A stretch of DNA of 64,000 nt. Source: Microcebus murinus. Lineage: Eukaryota; Chordata; Mammalia; Primates; Cheirogaleidae. This document shows positions 43,852 through 54,500 of the stretch, one piece after another. Under the pieces are notes generated by a model, which was not told where the DNA came from, ran no database searches, and saw only the letters and a program-made list of their open reading frames with translations. The stretch covers positions 76,165,001-76,229,000 of the forward strand of contig NC_134109.1 of the NCBI RefSeq assembly GCF_040939455.1. Direction: 5' to 3'. Every line of letters begins with the position of its first letter. The first letter of the stretch is position 1. The position numbers were made by a program, and so were the translations under genes.

Positions 43852-43899
<48 letters not shown>
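43852..43899 (+). repeat. (CA)24 microsatellite
   Basis: 48 bases of uninterrupted CA. It is long and pure, so it is probably length-polymorphic. The minus-strand Cys/Val run in the frame at 43772-44092 is an artefact of it. Confidence 0.99.
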
Positions 43900-43902
<3 letters not shown>

Positions 43903-44089
43903 CCAGGCACAAGCATATAAGTCCTGGTAAGGTCTGAGGATGGATAGGAGAAATTAGAAAAACTCTCCTGGCACTCTGCCTTACAATGGGTGCCAGGAGT
44001 GGTCTCCAATGGCTGGAAGAGAAGTAAGAGAGATCAAAACATTTCCCCATGTGAAGTGTAGATGTGTGGGACCTGCTAAAGAATGAAGT
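43900..44089. other. Probable L1 5' region remnant
   Basis: Lies between two plus-strand L1 pieces. It contains 'ggtgccaggagtggtctcca' but no word I can assign firmly. Confidence 0.3.
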
Positions 44090-45985
44090 CAATGCAAGAG
44101 AAATGAAGAAAATACTTCAGGCACTCAAATCCAAAGTGCTCAGAAAGGGAATGTATTAAACCTGCTCTCAAATCATTTGAAGACTGTGTTGATCATCTAA
44201 CTAAAGCAACAATATGGCCCAAACCTAGCTCAGCTAAAGATACATTGACTCAGTGCCAACACTAGCAGTATGACAAAGAAGGGGAACAAATATTTGGCAT
44301 GAGTATTATTTACTTCAGTCTCTACGTTTATAGTATGCAGAATATACAGCACTCAATCAAAAACTATGAGACATGCAAAGAAACAAGAAAATATGACTCA
44401 TCATTAAAAAAATAAAATGGTCAAAAGAATCAGACCCAAACATAGTCCAAATATGGGACTAATCATAGAAGTGTTTTTAAATGAATAGTCACAATAAATA
44501 CATTAAAGGATCTAGGAGTATAAGACATAGATGAGCACATGGAAAATTTCATTAGCAAGATGGAAACTAAATAAAAGATCTAAGGAGAAATTCTAGAACT
44601 AAAACAGATAATAACAGAGCCCATCACAATTCTTTCCATGTCTTTATCAGCAGACTGGACACAGAGGAAGAAAACACCAGTGAACTTAAAAGCATGCCAA
44701 TAGAAATTATGCAAACTGGAATGTGAAGAGAAAACAAAAGTCTGAAAAATTACAGCATCTAAATTCTGAGGAGAATTATCAAATGGTTTAATGAAAATAT
44801 AATTAGAATTCCAAATAAAGAAGAGAGTGAAGCAAAAAAAATTGAAGAAATAATGATTGAGAATTTTGCAAAATTGATAAAGACATTTATCCATAATTCC
44901 AAGAAGCTCAGTAAATCCCAAGTTTGATAAATAAAAAGAAAACCACATCTATATGCAACACAGTCAAAGTGCTGAAAGTCAAATATAATCTTGAAATCAG
45001 CCTGAGGAAAAAAATCACACTTTATACTCAAGTGAACAACCATCAGTATGAAGCATGACTATTCAGCAGAAACAATGAAGAACAGAAGAAAAAGGACTAA
45101 CATTTTTAAGTTCTGAAAGAAAAAAACTGTCAACTTACATACTACATCCAGTGAAAATATTCTTTATGAAGGAAGGAAAAAATAAAGTGCTTTTCAGACA
45201 GAAAAAAAGGTGAAAAACTCATCTCTAGCTGACCTGCCTCATAAGAAATGCTACATGATGTTCATTAGTCTGACCAGAGGTACCAGAAAAGAACTTGTCT
45301 TCCAAGAAGGAACAAAGAACATCTGGGAAAAGACATATGTTTATAAAGGATTTTTCAAAAATTATTCTGATTTTATATATATGTATAATATACACATACA
45401 AACATATACATATAAAGTTTAAAAATATTTTAAATCCTATAAAATTATTCCTATTATATATAAAATACAAAATACATTTTAAAATTATAATATAGCTATA
45501 ACTATGCCTTTATCAAATAGATATAGGTAGATATTAATAGATATAGAGAAAACATAAAAGTCTATTATTAACTGTTTAAATTCAAAATTATGTCAATGTA
45601 TTTGAGGTTTATAGCCTGTATCAAAATAAAATGTATGACAACAAGAGAAAATAGGCAGACATGGTCAATAATTGGAAGTATATTGGTTTAAGAGTCTTAT
45701 ACTAATTACAAAGTAGTAGATTTTTTTAAAGCAGACTGTGAAAAGTTGAAGATGAATATTTTAATATCTAGAGCAACCCCTAAAAAACAGTACCAGGAGG
45801 CATAACCTTTGAGTAGAAGAGATATAATGGAATATTAAAATATACTCTTTTTACCTCCAAAAGTAGGCAGTAAAGGAAAATAGGTAAAGAAAAAACAGAT
45901 GGGACAAAAAAGAAAACAAACACCAAGATAGTAAACTTAAATCTAAACATATCAGTAATTAAATTGAATGTAAATGAACTAATGA
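44090..45985 (+). mobile_element. Ancient L1: ORF1, inter-ORF and ORF2 start, plus strand
   Basis: The sequence follows the ORF1 region of old L1s: 'aattctagaactaaaacaga' near 44589, 'aattgaagaaataatgattg' near 44840, 'tccaagaagctcagtaaatc' near 44899, 'gttctgaaagaaaaaaactg' near 45110, 'atactacatccagtgaaaat' near 45139 and 'ctgacctgcctcataagaaa' near 45229. It then reaches the ORF2 start with 'aaacatatcagtaattaaat' near 45945. Many stops and indels make it non-functional. Opposite-strand frames (44580-44948, 44759-45043) are shadows. Confidence 0.85.
45370..45420. repeat. AT/ACAT simple repeat
   Basis: 'tttatatatatgtataatat' then 'acacatacaaacatataca', a short degenerate microsatellite inside the L1. 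Confidence 0.7.
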
Positions 45986-46748
45986 CCCTGCTATGGGGCT
46001 CAGATTGCCACTCTGGAAGGCATGAGTCATAAACCTTAGCAGCATCCACATGGTGCTATTGATAATTCTGCAGGCACACAGAGTGCACAAAATGTGGAGG
46101 CATGGCTTCCTCCACATGGATTTCAAAGGATGTCTCAGACAGCCTCAGCCCCCAAGCAGAGACTTGCCACTGCAGAAAGCCCCCGCTGGAGCAATGCTTA
46201 GTGGAGCCTTAGGGGAGCAGGCCCACCCCACACCAATGCCAGACCTAGAGAGCCACCAGCATGAAATGTCAGCCTAGGAGAGCTGCAGGTGAGAGACTCC
46301 AACCCATCAGATGGACTATGCGGGCTGTGCCCAGCAAAGCCTTGGGGGCCATGCTGTTCAGGGCCTTGGAGGCCAGACTCTGCCCCAGTGTGTCCAGAAG
46401 GTGAGACATAGAGTTAAAGAAGATTATTCTCAAGCCTTAAGATTTAATGTTTGTCCTGTTGATTTTAGACTTACTTGGGACCTGTTACTTCTTTATACTT
46501 ACCCATTTCTTCTTTTTAGAGTACAAATGCCCGTTCTGTGCCTGTCCCACCATTTATAGCCTCATAGCTGGGGAAAAGTTTGCCCCAGGATGGATTGTGT
46601 TTTGAGTCTCACCTATATCTAATTTAGATGATACAATTTGGACTTTACACTTTTTAGTTGATGCTGGAACAAGTTAAGACATTTCTGTTGGAAAGAATGC
46701 ATTATTCCTGTGAGAAGGACATGAATTTGGGGGGCACAGGGGCAGAAT
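45986..46748 (+). mobile_element. MaLR internal region, 3' part, plus strand
   Basis: Words 'agcagcatccacatggtgct' near 46039, 'catggcttcctccacatgga' near 46101, 'gatttcaaaggatgtctcag' near 46119, 'agattattctcaagccttaa' near 46421, 'agttgatgctggaacaagtt' near 46657 and 'gggcacaggggcagaatgct' near 46733 follow the internal sequence of THE1/MST-type MaLR elements. It leads straight into the LTR at 46749. The frames at 46050-46277 and 46311-46559 are short remnants with no intact product. The 5' LTR is absent. Confidence 0.8.
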
Positions 46749-47080
46749 GCTATAATTTGAATGCATCCACTCCAATACTGAGATATTGCCAATGTGATAA
46801 TATTAAAAGGTAGTCTGATCTTTAAGAGATGATCAGACTATGAGGGCTCCTCTCCCTCATGAACAGGATTAATGCCCTTATAAGAGAAGCTTCCCACAGT
46901 TAGGCTGGCTTGTCCTTCCACCCTCCACAATGTAAGGATGCACCAAGAAGGCCCTCTCCAGATACTGCTGTCTAGATCTTGGACTTCCCAGCCTCCAGAA
47001 CTGTGAGAAATAAATGTCTGTTCTTTATAAATTACCCAGTCTCGGGTATTCTGTTATAACAGCACAAAATGAACCAAGCA
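46749..47080 (+). mobile_element. MaLR 3' LTR (MLT1/MST-type), plus strand
   Basis: Begins 'tgctataatttgaatgcatc' and ends 'gcacaaaatgaaccaagca'. It contains the diagnostic 'cccttataagagaagcttcc' near 46874, 'cagcctccagaactgtgaga' near 46989 with a polyadenylation signal AATAAA near 47010, and 'tataaattacccagtctcgg' near 47026. Together with 45986-46748 it forms a 5'-truncated provirus relic, and L1 sequence resumes right after it. Confidence 0.9.
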
Positions 47081-47830
47081 AATTAAAAATCAAATATTGT
47101 CAGACTGGAAAACAAAACATAAAAAACAAAAACAAGGCCTAAATTACATACTGTTTACCAAAACTTGCTTAAATGATTACGATGCAAAGAGACTGAAAGT
47201 AAAAAGATGGAAAAAATATACCATATGAACACTAAGCATATGAAAGCTAATGTGGTATATTGGTGTCAGGCAAAGTAGACTTTTAAAAAGAAAAGTATTA
47301 ACAGATACAGAAGAAGATGTCATAATGATAAAAAAAATCAATTCATCAAGAAGTCATAATAATCTTAAATGTGTATGAATTTAATAATGCCCCCTAATAT
47401 ATGAATCAAAAATTTACAGAAATAAATGAAGAAATGGATTAGTTCACAGTTGGGGATATAACATCCTTCTCTCAGTAATTGATAGAACAAGTAAAAAAAA
47501 AATTAGCAAGAATATAGAATATTGAACAACAATATCAACAACATAGCCTAATATACTTTTATAGAACACTATACACAACAACAGCAAAATACACATCCTC
47601 TCCGTGTGCAAATGGGACATTCACCAAGATAGATTTTAAACTGAGCCATTAAGCAAGTCTTAGTAAATTGCAATGAATCAAAATGACAGAGTATGTTCTA
47701 TGATCAGAGCAGTATTAAGTTAGACTTCAATAACAATAAGGTATCTAGAAAATCTCCAAATATTTCAAAATGAAACAACAGACTTCTAAATAACCCAAGG
47801 GTCAAAGAAGAACTCTCAAAGGAAATGAGA
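47081..47830 (+). mobile_element. L1 ORF2 endonuclease region, plus strand (continuation)
   Basis: 'aattaaaaatcaaatattgt' picks up where the L1 stopped at 45985. ORF2 words follow: 'gtatattggtgtcaggcaaa' near 47253, 'tcaagaagtcataataatct' near 47346, 'gacattcaccaagatagatt' near 47616 and 'gggtcaaagaagaactctca' near 47800. It is truncated after that. Confidence 0.85.
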
Positions 47831-47949
47831 AGCCCATTAAGACTCAACAGCCTTTACATCTTAGTGGGAACGAGATTATCAGATCATTTCAGAGAGCAGG
47901 TTTTAATTAGTGGAACATAAAAGAGGACTTGGAGGTGCTGTGCCCAAGA

Positions 47950-48180
47950 GGAAAAGCACTAAACATAGATTTAGAGGACTTGATGCTGTTACTTACTAGT
48001 TGTGGTACTTTTAGAAAACCTCCTAGAGAATGCATTTCTCCATCTGAAAATAGGAATAACAACACTTGGAACCTCACACCTTTGTGAAGTTTAAATTCAA
48101 TGCCTACAAAAGCATCTTCTAAGCATAGGGCTTGGCCCATCTTAGTAGATGCTCAACAAATGCCAATTGGATGGTAAAAG
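47950..48180 (+). mobile_element. MIR SINE
   Basis: 'tagaggacttgatgctgtta' near 47971, 'catttctccatctgaaaata' near 48031, 'cacacctttgtgaagtttaa' near 48074 and 'atcttagtagatgctcaaca' near 48139 match the MIR core and 3' end. Confidence 0.7.
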
Positions 48181-49469
48181 CAGCTTGACGCTATGAAAAA
48201 CAAGCTTTATAATTTTGCCTAGAGCTCAATCAAGCAAGGAAGAGAAAGAAATATATTAGTTACATGTGAAGATTTTTAAGTCATGTCTAGGGAATTCTTT
48301 AAGGATAACTCAAAGGGAAAACAATCGTAAATAAATTTTTGGAAGTAGGTAGGAGTTAGAAAAGAGAATGTGTGTTCATATTCCTCCATGCTCTCTCTTA
48401 ACTGAACCAATGCATTCCAGCTCCTTAAACAAATACTATTTCCACTTCATTGCTATTTACAGCCATAGCCTAAAGCAAAAAGATCAGACTCAGCGTCTGA
48501 TTAAACTAAGTTTTATAAAGAATGACAAAATAATTGGTAAAAACATTTCAGCTTGGGTATGTAAAATAGAAAAAACAAAGTAGCAAACGTTCAAAGCACA
48601 ATGGGTTTTGGGGAACAACACTGTCTTCTCTTTGGCATTTCTCTAGGATTCATATCTTGGCTGGGTGACAAAAAGCTGTCCATCAGCGGCAAGCCTGAGC
48701 CTATCAGCCTTACAAATCAGAGTTAATAAAAGTCAATCAGTGATGGTTTAACTTGCTTGCTACTGCCTGAAGCAGGATTCAGCCCCAGTGTCTGTCATCC
48801 ACTTAGAAAACACTTTCTATAGCTACCCATAAATTCTAAAAATTTACTCATCTACATATCTATAGCTAGGAAAAAGTTATTTCTATAAATATATATACCA
48901 GGCCAACACAGATGCATAGGAACCCCCTCCAGGTAAATGCACAGGTATAAACTTAACCCTCTATAGTTATAGATGCATAGAAAGATGCAATTTTCTTAAA
49001 CCAATTTTTAAAAATCAGACTCTTTAGAGTTTTGCCCTATACATATGTCTTTCAGAATAAATGCCACCTATGTCATAATTGCTTTACATGTACATTGGTT
49101 TGTGATGTTTTCAAAAAATTAAATATGTGTTGATGTATTCCTTGCCCCAATCCTTGTAATATCTACCAAGATTATGATATTGGATTAAAATTCACAAACT
49201 AATAGAGCTGTTGGTTGGTTCTTTCAGATCCAAGTCTTTGACTATCTGCATAGGCAGCTGCAGAACTTTTTGCCTCAACCAGGCGCTCTCTACAGCTAAA
49301 CAGATTTGTACCCAGTGCTCAGAAGGGCCAGTTAGGAGAAAGTCAGGAGAGAATAAGAATCTGGGAGAGGCTGCTGGGACAAATATTAATCAGAGAAAAG
49401 TTCTCTTCTAACCACAAATCCTTCAGTTTCAGAGACACACTTAAAATCCAAAGGTCATGTCAAACAAAA
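48181..49469. other. Unique non-coding sequence
   Basis: No gene or repeat family is recognised. The frames at 48368-48583 and 49211-49411 lack any known domain. Confidence 0.45.
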
Positions 49470-49588
49470 TCAAGGCAGGAAACAACATTTGCTCATTCAT
49501 TCATTCATTCATTCATTCATTCAACAAACGTTTGCTGAATGATAACCATGTGCCTTTTATGTCTGTGCTTTTAACAGCAATATTATGG
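49470..49588 (+). repeat. Ancient repeat, left half, with (ATTC)n
   Basis: 'tcattcaacaaacgtttgct' and 'aaccatgtgcctttt' follow the 'attcaacaaatatttattgag...tgtgccaggca' repeat. The first part has grown into about eight perfect ATTC units at 49493-49523. The right half of the same repeat lies beyond the 5S/hAT insertions at 49985. Confidence 0.55.
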
Positions 49589-49674
49589 GTCGATAGCCAT
49601 ACCACCCTGAACACACTCAATTGTCTAATCTCGGAAGCTGAGCAGGGTCAGGCCTGGTTAGTATTGGATGAGAG
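49589..49674 (+). pseudogene. 5S rRNA pseudogene, 3'-truncated
   Basis: 86 bases align with the first part of vertebrate 5S rRNA. The landmarks are 'agccataccaccctgaacac' (5' part), 'tctaatctcggaagctgagc' (internal promoter region) and 'agggtcaggcctggttagta' (box C region), ending at 'ttggatgagag'. The last third is missing: the sequence passes directly into a hAT element, and no T-run terminator follows. Several changes from the standard sequence (for example 'acacactcaattgt' in place of the CpG-rich loop) fit a dead, aging copy. Confidence 0.9.
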
Positions 49675-49977
49675 AAATATCATGTGAGCCACATATCTAA
49701 TTTTAAATTAAATCAAATTAAATACCAAATAAATACATGTGAAATATATATTACATTTAAATATTATAGGAGCCACATTTTAAAAAGTAAAAATAAATGG
49801 GAGCAATTAGTTTTTATGATATAGTTTATTTAACCCAATATATCCAAGAATTATTATTTCGATGTGCAATAAAAATAAATATTTACAAAAGAGATATTTT
49901 ACATCACAATTCAGACCAACCACATTTCAAATGCTCATAGCCACTTGTGGCTCGTGGCTACCATATTGAACAGTGTG
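49673..49977. mobile_element. hAT-type non-autonomous DNA transposon, 5'-truncated
   Basis: 'aaatatcatgtgagccacat', 'tatttaacccaatatatcca' near 49827, 'gatattttacatcacaattc' near 49892 and 'cttgtggctcgtggctacca' near 49944 follow a well-known hAT MITE (MER3/MER58-like group, name uncertain). The right terminal repeat is 'attgaacagtgtg'. The matching left terminal repeat ('cagtgctgtccaatag'-like) is missing and replaced by the 5S fragment. Confidence 0.75.
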
Positions 49978-50100
49978 GTTCTAGATGCTAAGGATACAGC
50001 AGTGAACAAAATAAATTGCCAACCCCCCCCCACACATGCCTTTATGGAGATTAATCCTTGTGGGGAAGATAGATGGTAAATAAATAAATATAAGACACCA
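49978..50100 (+). repeat. Ancient repeat, right half
   Basis: 'gttctagatgctaaggatac' and 'agcagtgaacaaaataaatt', then 'ggtaaataaataaatataag', continue the repeat whose left half is at 49470-49588. A C-run (50026-50034) is embedded. Confidence 0.55.
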
Positions 50101-50104
50101 GGTT

Positions 50105-50320
50105 GTTGACACAGTCTAAAAGGCCATATGTGATCTGGCCCCAGCCACCTCTCCAAACCCACTATCATCATCATAATCATCTCCCTCCACCCCCCCCGAC
50201 TCCCTGCATTCACTGGGCTCCGGCCCCTCTGCCCATCCTGCCTCTTCCTTAATGAGCCTGCCAAGCACGTGCCACCTCCGGGTATTTCCATCTACCTGGA
50301 GCATTCTTCCCTAAGACAAA
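50105..50320 (+). mobile_element. L2 LINE 3' region
   Basis: 'aaaggccatatgtgatctgg' then 'ccccagccacctctccaaac', 'gggctccggcccctctgcc' and 'ctggagcattcttccct' reproduce the L2 block 'aaggccctacatgatctggcccc...tgcctggaacgctcttcccc'. The minus-strand frames here are shadows of the repeat. Confidence 0.7.
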
Positions 50321-50337
50321 AATCACTTTAAAAGGTA

Positions 50338-50490
50338 CATAATCATAATAAATAGCTACAGAGTGCTTACTATGCACAGTACCTACATTTTTCTCAATTA
50401 AACTCTACAACATAATAATGAGATAGGTACTATTAATATGTACATTCTATAGATAAGAAAACTACACTTTACACAGATTATGGCATATTT
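50338..50490 (+). mobile_element. MIR SINE 5'/core part
   Basis: 'agctacagagtgcttactat', 'aattaaactctacaacataa', 'atgagataggtactattaat' and 'agataagaaaactacact' follow the MIR order closely. Confidence 0.75.
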
Positions 50491-51404
50491 AATTTATTTA
50501 ACCAATCCTTCTATTGTTTGATTTTTTTTTCATTTTAAAACTTTTGTACTCAATTGCTGTTGTTTTAGGATTGAGATACAACATCTGGATCAAAAGCTAG
50601 GGACACTTTGATTTAGCAATAGCTTGTTAAATTATGCTCTAATAAAGTTATACCAATAAAAGACCCACCCAGAAGTGTTAGCAACAGAGCCTATTTCCAG
50701 TGCATTTTCATTATTTTTTATTATTTTTATTATTTTTAACATTTAATGGTTTGATATGAGAAAGATGGCATTTCAATAATGTTTTAAATTTTTTCATTTA
50801 TTTAATTCTGGGTGAGGACAAACACTTTTCACATTTGTTGGAAAATTTTACTTCTCCCTTTTGAACATCCTTGTATCTCCTGTTATGTTGTTCATTTACA
50901 TATTCATCTTTTTCTCATTGTTAACGAGAGCAATGCTAGACCAGGGATATTAGCTCTTTGTGTATTTTTTATGTTGCAGACATCTTTTCTTAGTTTATTC
51001 TTTGCCTCTTAATTCCATTTTTAAGTCTGTCCTGCTTTTTTCTTTCTAATTGCTACTTTTGTTGGCATGCCTTAAAATCTTTCCCCCAATATTTTAGAAT
51101 TACCTGTTCACCCTGTTCTCTCCAGCTGCCCGGAGTGAGAAGCCTGGAGCAATTATAAGGCAATTGTCTTCCCAGATTGGAGACACTGTCCATTCCCAGT
51201 ATGTCGCTTATTTGCTTATCCCCCTATTGTCCCCTTCGACCCTGCCTTCCTACCTGCCTGCAAAACCCATGGAACCTCTGTGCCAGGCAACTCCATCCTG
51301 TGACACTTTAGGATCTAGCTTCCCTCCCCTTCCAGCAGAGCATTAGTTAGTCTCCAGCATTCACCTTAGGTCACTGCACAATTGCTAAATATCTGACAGT
51401 TCAG
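50491..51404. other. Unique sequence with a TTATTTTTA simple repeat
   Basis: T-rich low-complexity sequence at 50709-50738. The rest shows no recognised feature. Confidence 0.5.
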
Positions 51405-51580
51405 GAAGTAATGGAGATAGAAACAGGCTTCATGTAAATTCTGGTTCTGCTGTTAACTACCTGAATCCTTACACGTAAGCTCTCTGAACCCACTATTTCT
51501 TATAAGATGAAAGGTTGGTACAGTGACCCTCAGCTGCATCCAAAGTCTAACATTTCTCATTGACTGCTATGATACGTCTT
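51405..51580 (+). mobile_element. MIR-like SINE fragment
   Basis: 'gtaaattctggttctgctgt' and 'ctctctgaacccactatttc' followed by 'ttataagatgaaaggttggt' resemble MIR ('ctgactctgccacttac...ctgagcctcagtttcctcatctgtaaaatg'). Confidence 0.5.
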
Positions 51581-54500
51581 CCTTTTCGTCTGGCTTTGCA
51601 AGAAACATATTCCAAAGTACAAAAAAAACAAAAATAGATAATCTAATAAAATGACCCCACACTATGAGAGTTTCTGACATAAATAAGTCCAAATGAGACC
51701 TAATGGTCTAAGTTTCTACTTTGTAAGTCCATTTGTTGTATGACAATGCTAGGAAAATCAGCTTCTCGACAGGGCAAAAAATGGTTATCTATGAGGAAAA
51801 ATAATCAAGGCTTGAAATTTCTATACATGGTGATCAATTCAAACAGGAAATTACTTCTAATTCAGAAATATCACAAGTAATAGAGAGTTGACTTTTTGCC
51901 TGAATTAGAAATAACAAAATTTACTGGGCTTGGAATCATCAGTCAAATATTAAGCTTCTCTTTCATATTCTCCCCAATGAATAATGAACTGCTTCACTGG
52001 ACTTGAACTTATTTTGGACGTGAATTTATTGGACCATTTTCCTAGGGTAAAATTCCAGGCCAGAATTTCATGTTAGTCACAGAATACAAAAGTTGGCCTT
52101 CTTTGTCTTGTGTAGAAACTGCCACCTCTTCTAAAATACAGAACAGATTTTCCAGTTCGTTTTGCAGAAATGGCTTTCATGGGATTTGACAACACAAGAG
52201 TCATTCATTAATCTAATTGTCTTCTGCCATGAAATTATGCTTAATGTTAGTAATGTGGAGACAGTAATATTATAAAATATGAACTGCTAAAAAGTAGCCT
52301 GGAATACCCTGGCAATTTCCAACAACTTGATAGATTAATGTCCAATTTTGGTAAATCTTAGATATAGATTGATGGAGTCATTTAAAAGCAAATGTAATTA
52401 GTTTTAAACTTTATTTACCATTAAATTCTCCCTTAGCCCCCTAAATATAATAATAGGTAGGGATGAGAAATTATCATCAGAAATGATCATCTTTGAAATA
52501 AAGAGAGTTCATCTTATTGGAATATTTATTAGAATCCAATCCTAATTAATATTTTTCCTGTACCTTATTGTCTGCCTAATATTATCTTGGTATAGGAAAC
52601 CAGAAAATAACTAAAAATAAATCTAACTACAGTATAAAATATAAGATAATTTGTCCACATGCATATACATGCATACGTACATTTTAACTTACTCATTTTG
52701 CCTTTTTTTGGAAATAGCAGTTATCAGAGAGAATCTAAAATCATATTTTCTCAATTTATATTTCCCCATCATCCTAATACACATCATCCTAATCTTACTA
52801 AATAATTTGCATAAAGCTTAGGTGACCTAAAACACTTAGAAAATTTGGGGCCTGAAACATTCAGAAAAATTGAGCTGTTTAGATAGCATTTATCTTAGCC
52901 TATAAAAATTTAAAGTCTGTGTCTTTTAGGTGTCAAACATCTGTATCTTTGAGGTGTCAAAACATTTCCGACAAAGGTTTCAGCCCACAATATGTGAAAA
53001 CTTCCATAATTAATACTAGTGGGTGTTTTTCCCCAAATCTTTCACTTTCTCAAAAGTGACCCAATGGAATATCTCGGTGCCAGTTATACTAAGAGCTAGT
53101 CTCAAATAAAAGAAAGAGTAATTTTTGTTTCTGCAGGGGAGAAATGGGGAGAAAGTATTTGCCCGGTGCTCATCACCCACCTAGATTTTCCCAGTGGGCA
53201 AGGGCTCTGTGCGTTTCACAGGGTGGTTCTGTTGGCAGCGCTCTTCTGGGCCCTTCAGTCCCTTACCATTCCCCCCAGTCAGAAACAAACCACAAAGTCC
53301 AGGAGTATTAGCTAAAAAGGCTTTGCTAGGACAGGATTTTCATTATATTCTCTCCTTCCCTGAAAGTTATTTTACTTATAAATTAATTTACTAGGGAAAA
53401 GGACTCCTGGCTATTGCACGTTGTGTGACTCAGGGCGTCCGAAATCACTGCACCTCAGTTTATCTTTCGAATCTTGCCCTCACCTCATCTTAAATGAATG
53501 CTACAAATAAGATGTCTTGCAAAAGTCTTCAAAATCAAGCAAGGCTGAAATATAATAAAGCCCATCTGGTGGAGAGCTATTCCCTGGGGCCAGTAATGAA
53601 TGAGGTTCTGGAGTCCCATTTGGATGCACAGTACTCTAAAGGAAGAAGCAGCCTTACTCTGCAGAAGCTCCAGAAATCTTTTTTAAAAACCTATAAAATA
53701 GCCTATGTGTGTGTGTGGTTGTAAAAGTGTATAGCCAAAGTAAAATGTAAAAAAAAAAAGTGATATACATAAATTCATGATAGTCATTTCCTTTGAGGAA
53801 AGAGAGAATGGAAAAAAAGATAGAGAAGGCATCCATAGTAGTCCTCAACTTTATCTATAAGATTTATTTCTTGAAAACACATATACACACACATCTAAAG
53901 TGCAATGGTAAGATTTGATAAAGTTGTGTTATGGGCCCATGGATTTTTATTATATTATTCTCTATACTTGTCTGCATGTTTGAAATATTTCATTATAAAA
54001 TATATATTTTTAAATCACCCAAGCACGAGAATATTTCTCAGAGGAATCACCAAAGCAAGGAAAAATAAAACATCCCTCTCAGCTTCTTTTCCCCATAAGC
54101 AGCCATGAATTATGGAGCCAAGAATGCCTTGTATTTGTAAGAGAAAGCCTTCTAAAGGATGCCTCACATTTATAAGTGAATATTTTTGTAAAGATCACTG
54201 CTTATTCATCCTAAATTCCAGACAAGGATATCCTACATTGGATTTGGTACAAGCTTATGATCCCAAATGTATTAAGGTTAGCTCTGCTTAACGTTTTATT
54301 TCTCAAGCAGAACACTTCAGGAATTCAGAGAGGATCACCCAGCTAGATCAGGGTGTTACTCTGCCCTGGGAGCAGTGGGGAGATAAGATAACTGTGGAAA
54401 TAAATGATGGAACGGACAGAGCCCTCAGTTTTGCTGTGTCGTTTATCATACTTGTAAGACTACGGCAATCAGAACGCATGTGTGTATTTTTCCCTTAAAA

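Noticed and set aside
44580..45043. 122- and 94-codon minus-strand frames
   Set aside because: Antisense shadows of an L1 ORF1 relic on the plus strand.
46050..46559. 75- and 82-codon frames as possible genes
   Set aside because: Inside the internal region of an old MaLR element; fragmentary and unrelated to a host gene.
49493..49523. CRISPR-like regular repeat
   Set aside because: It is a plain ATTC microsatellite; there are no spacers, and the window is clearly mammalian.
49589..49674. Functional 5S rRNA gene
   Set aside because: The last third is missing, the loop region is mutated and there is no T-run terminator. It is a pseudogene.
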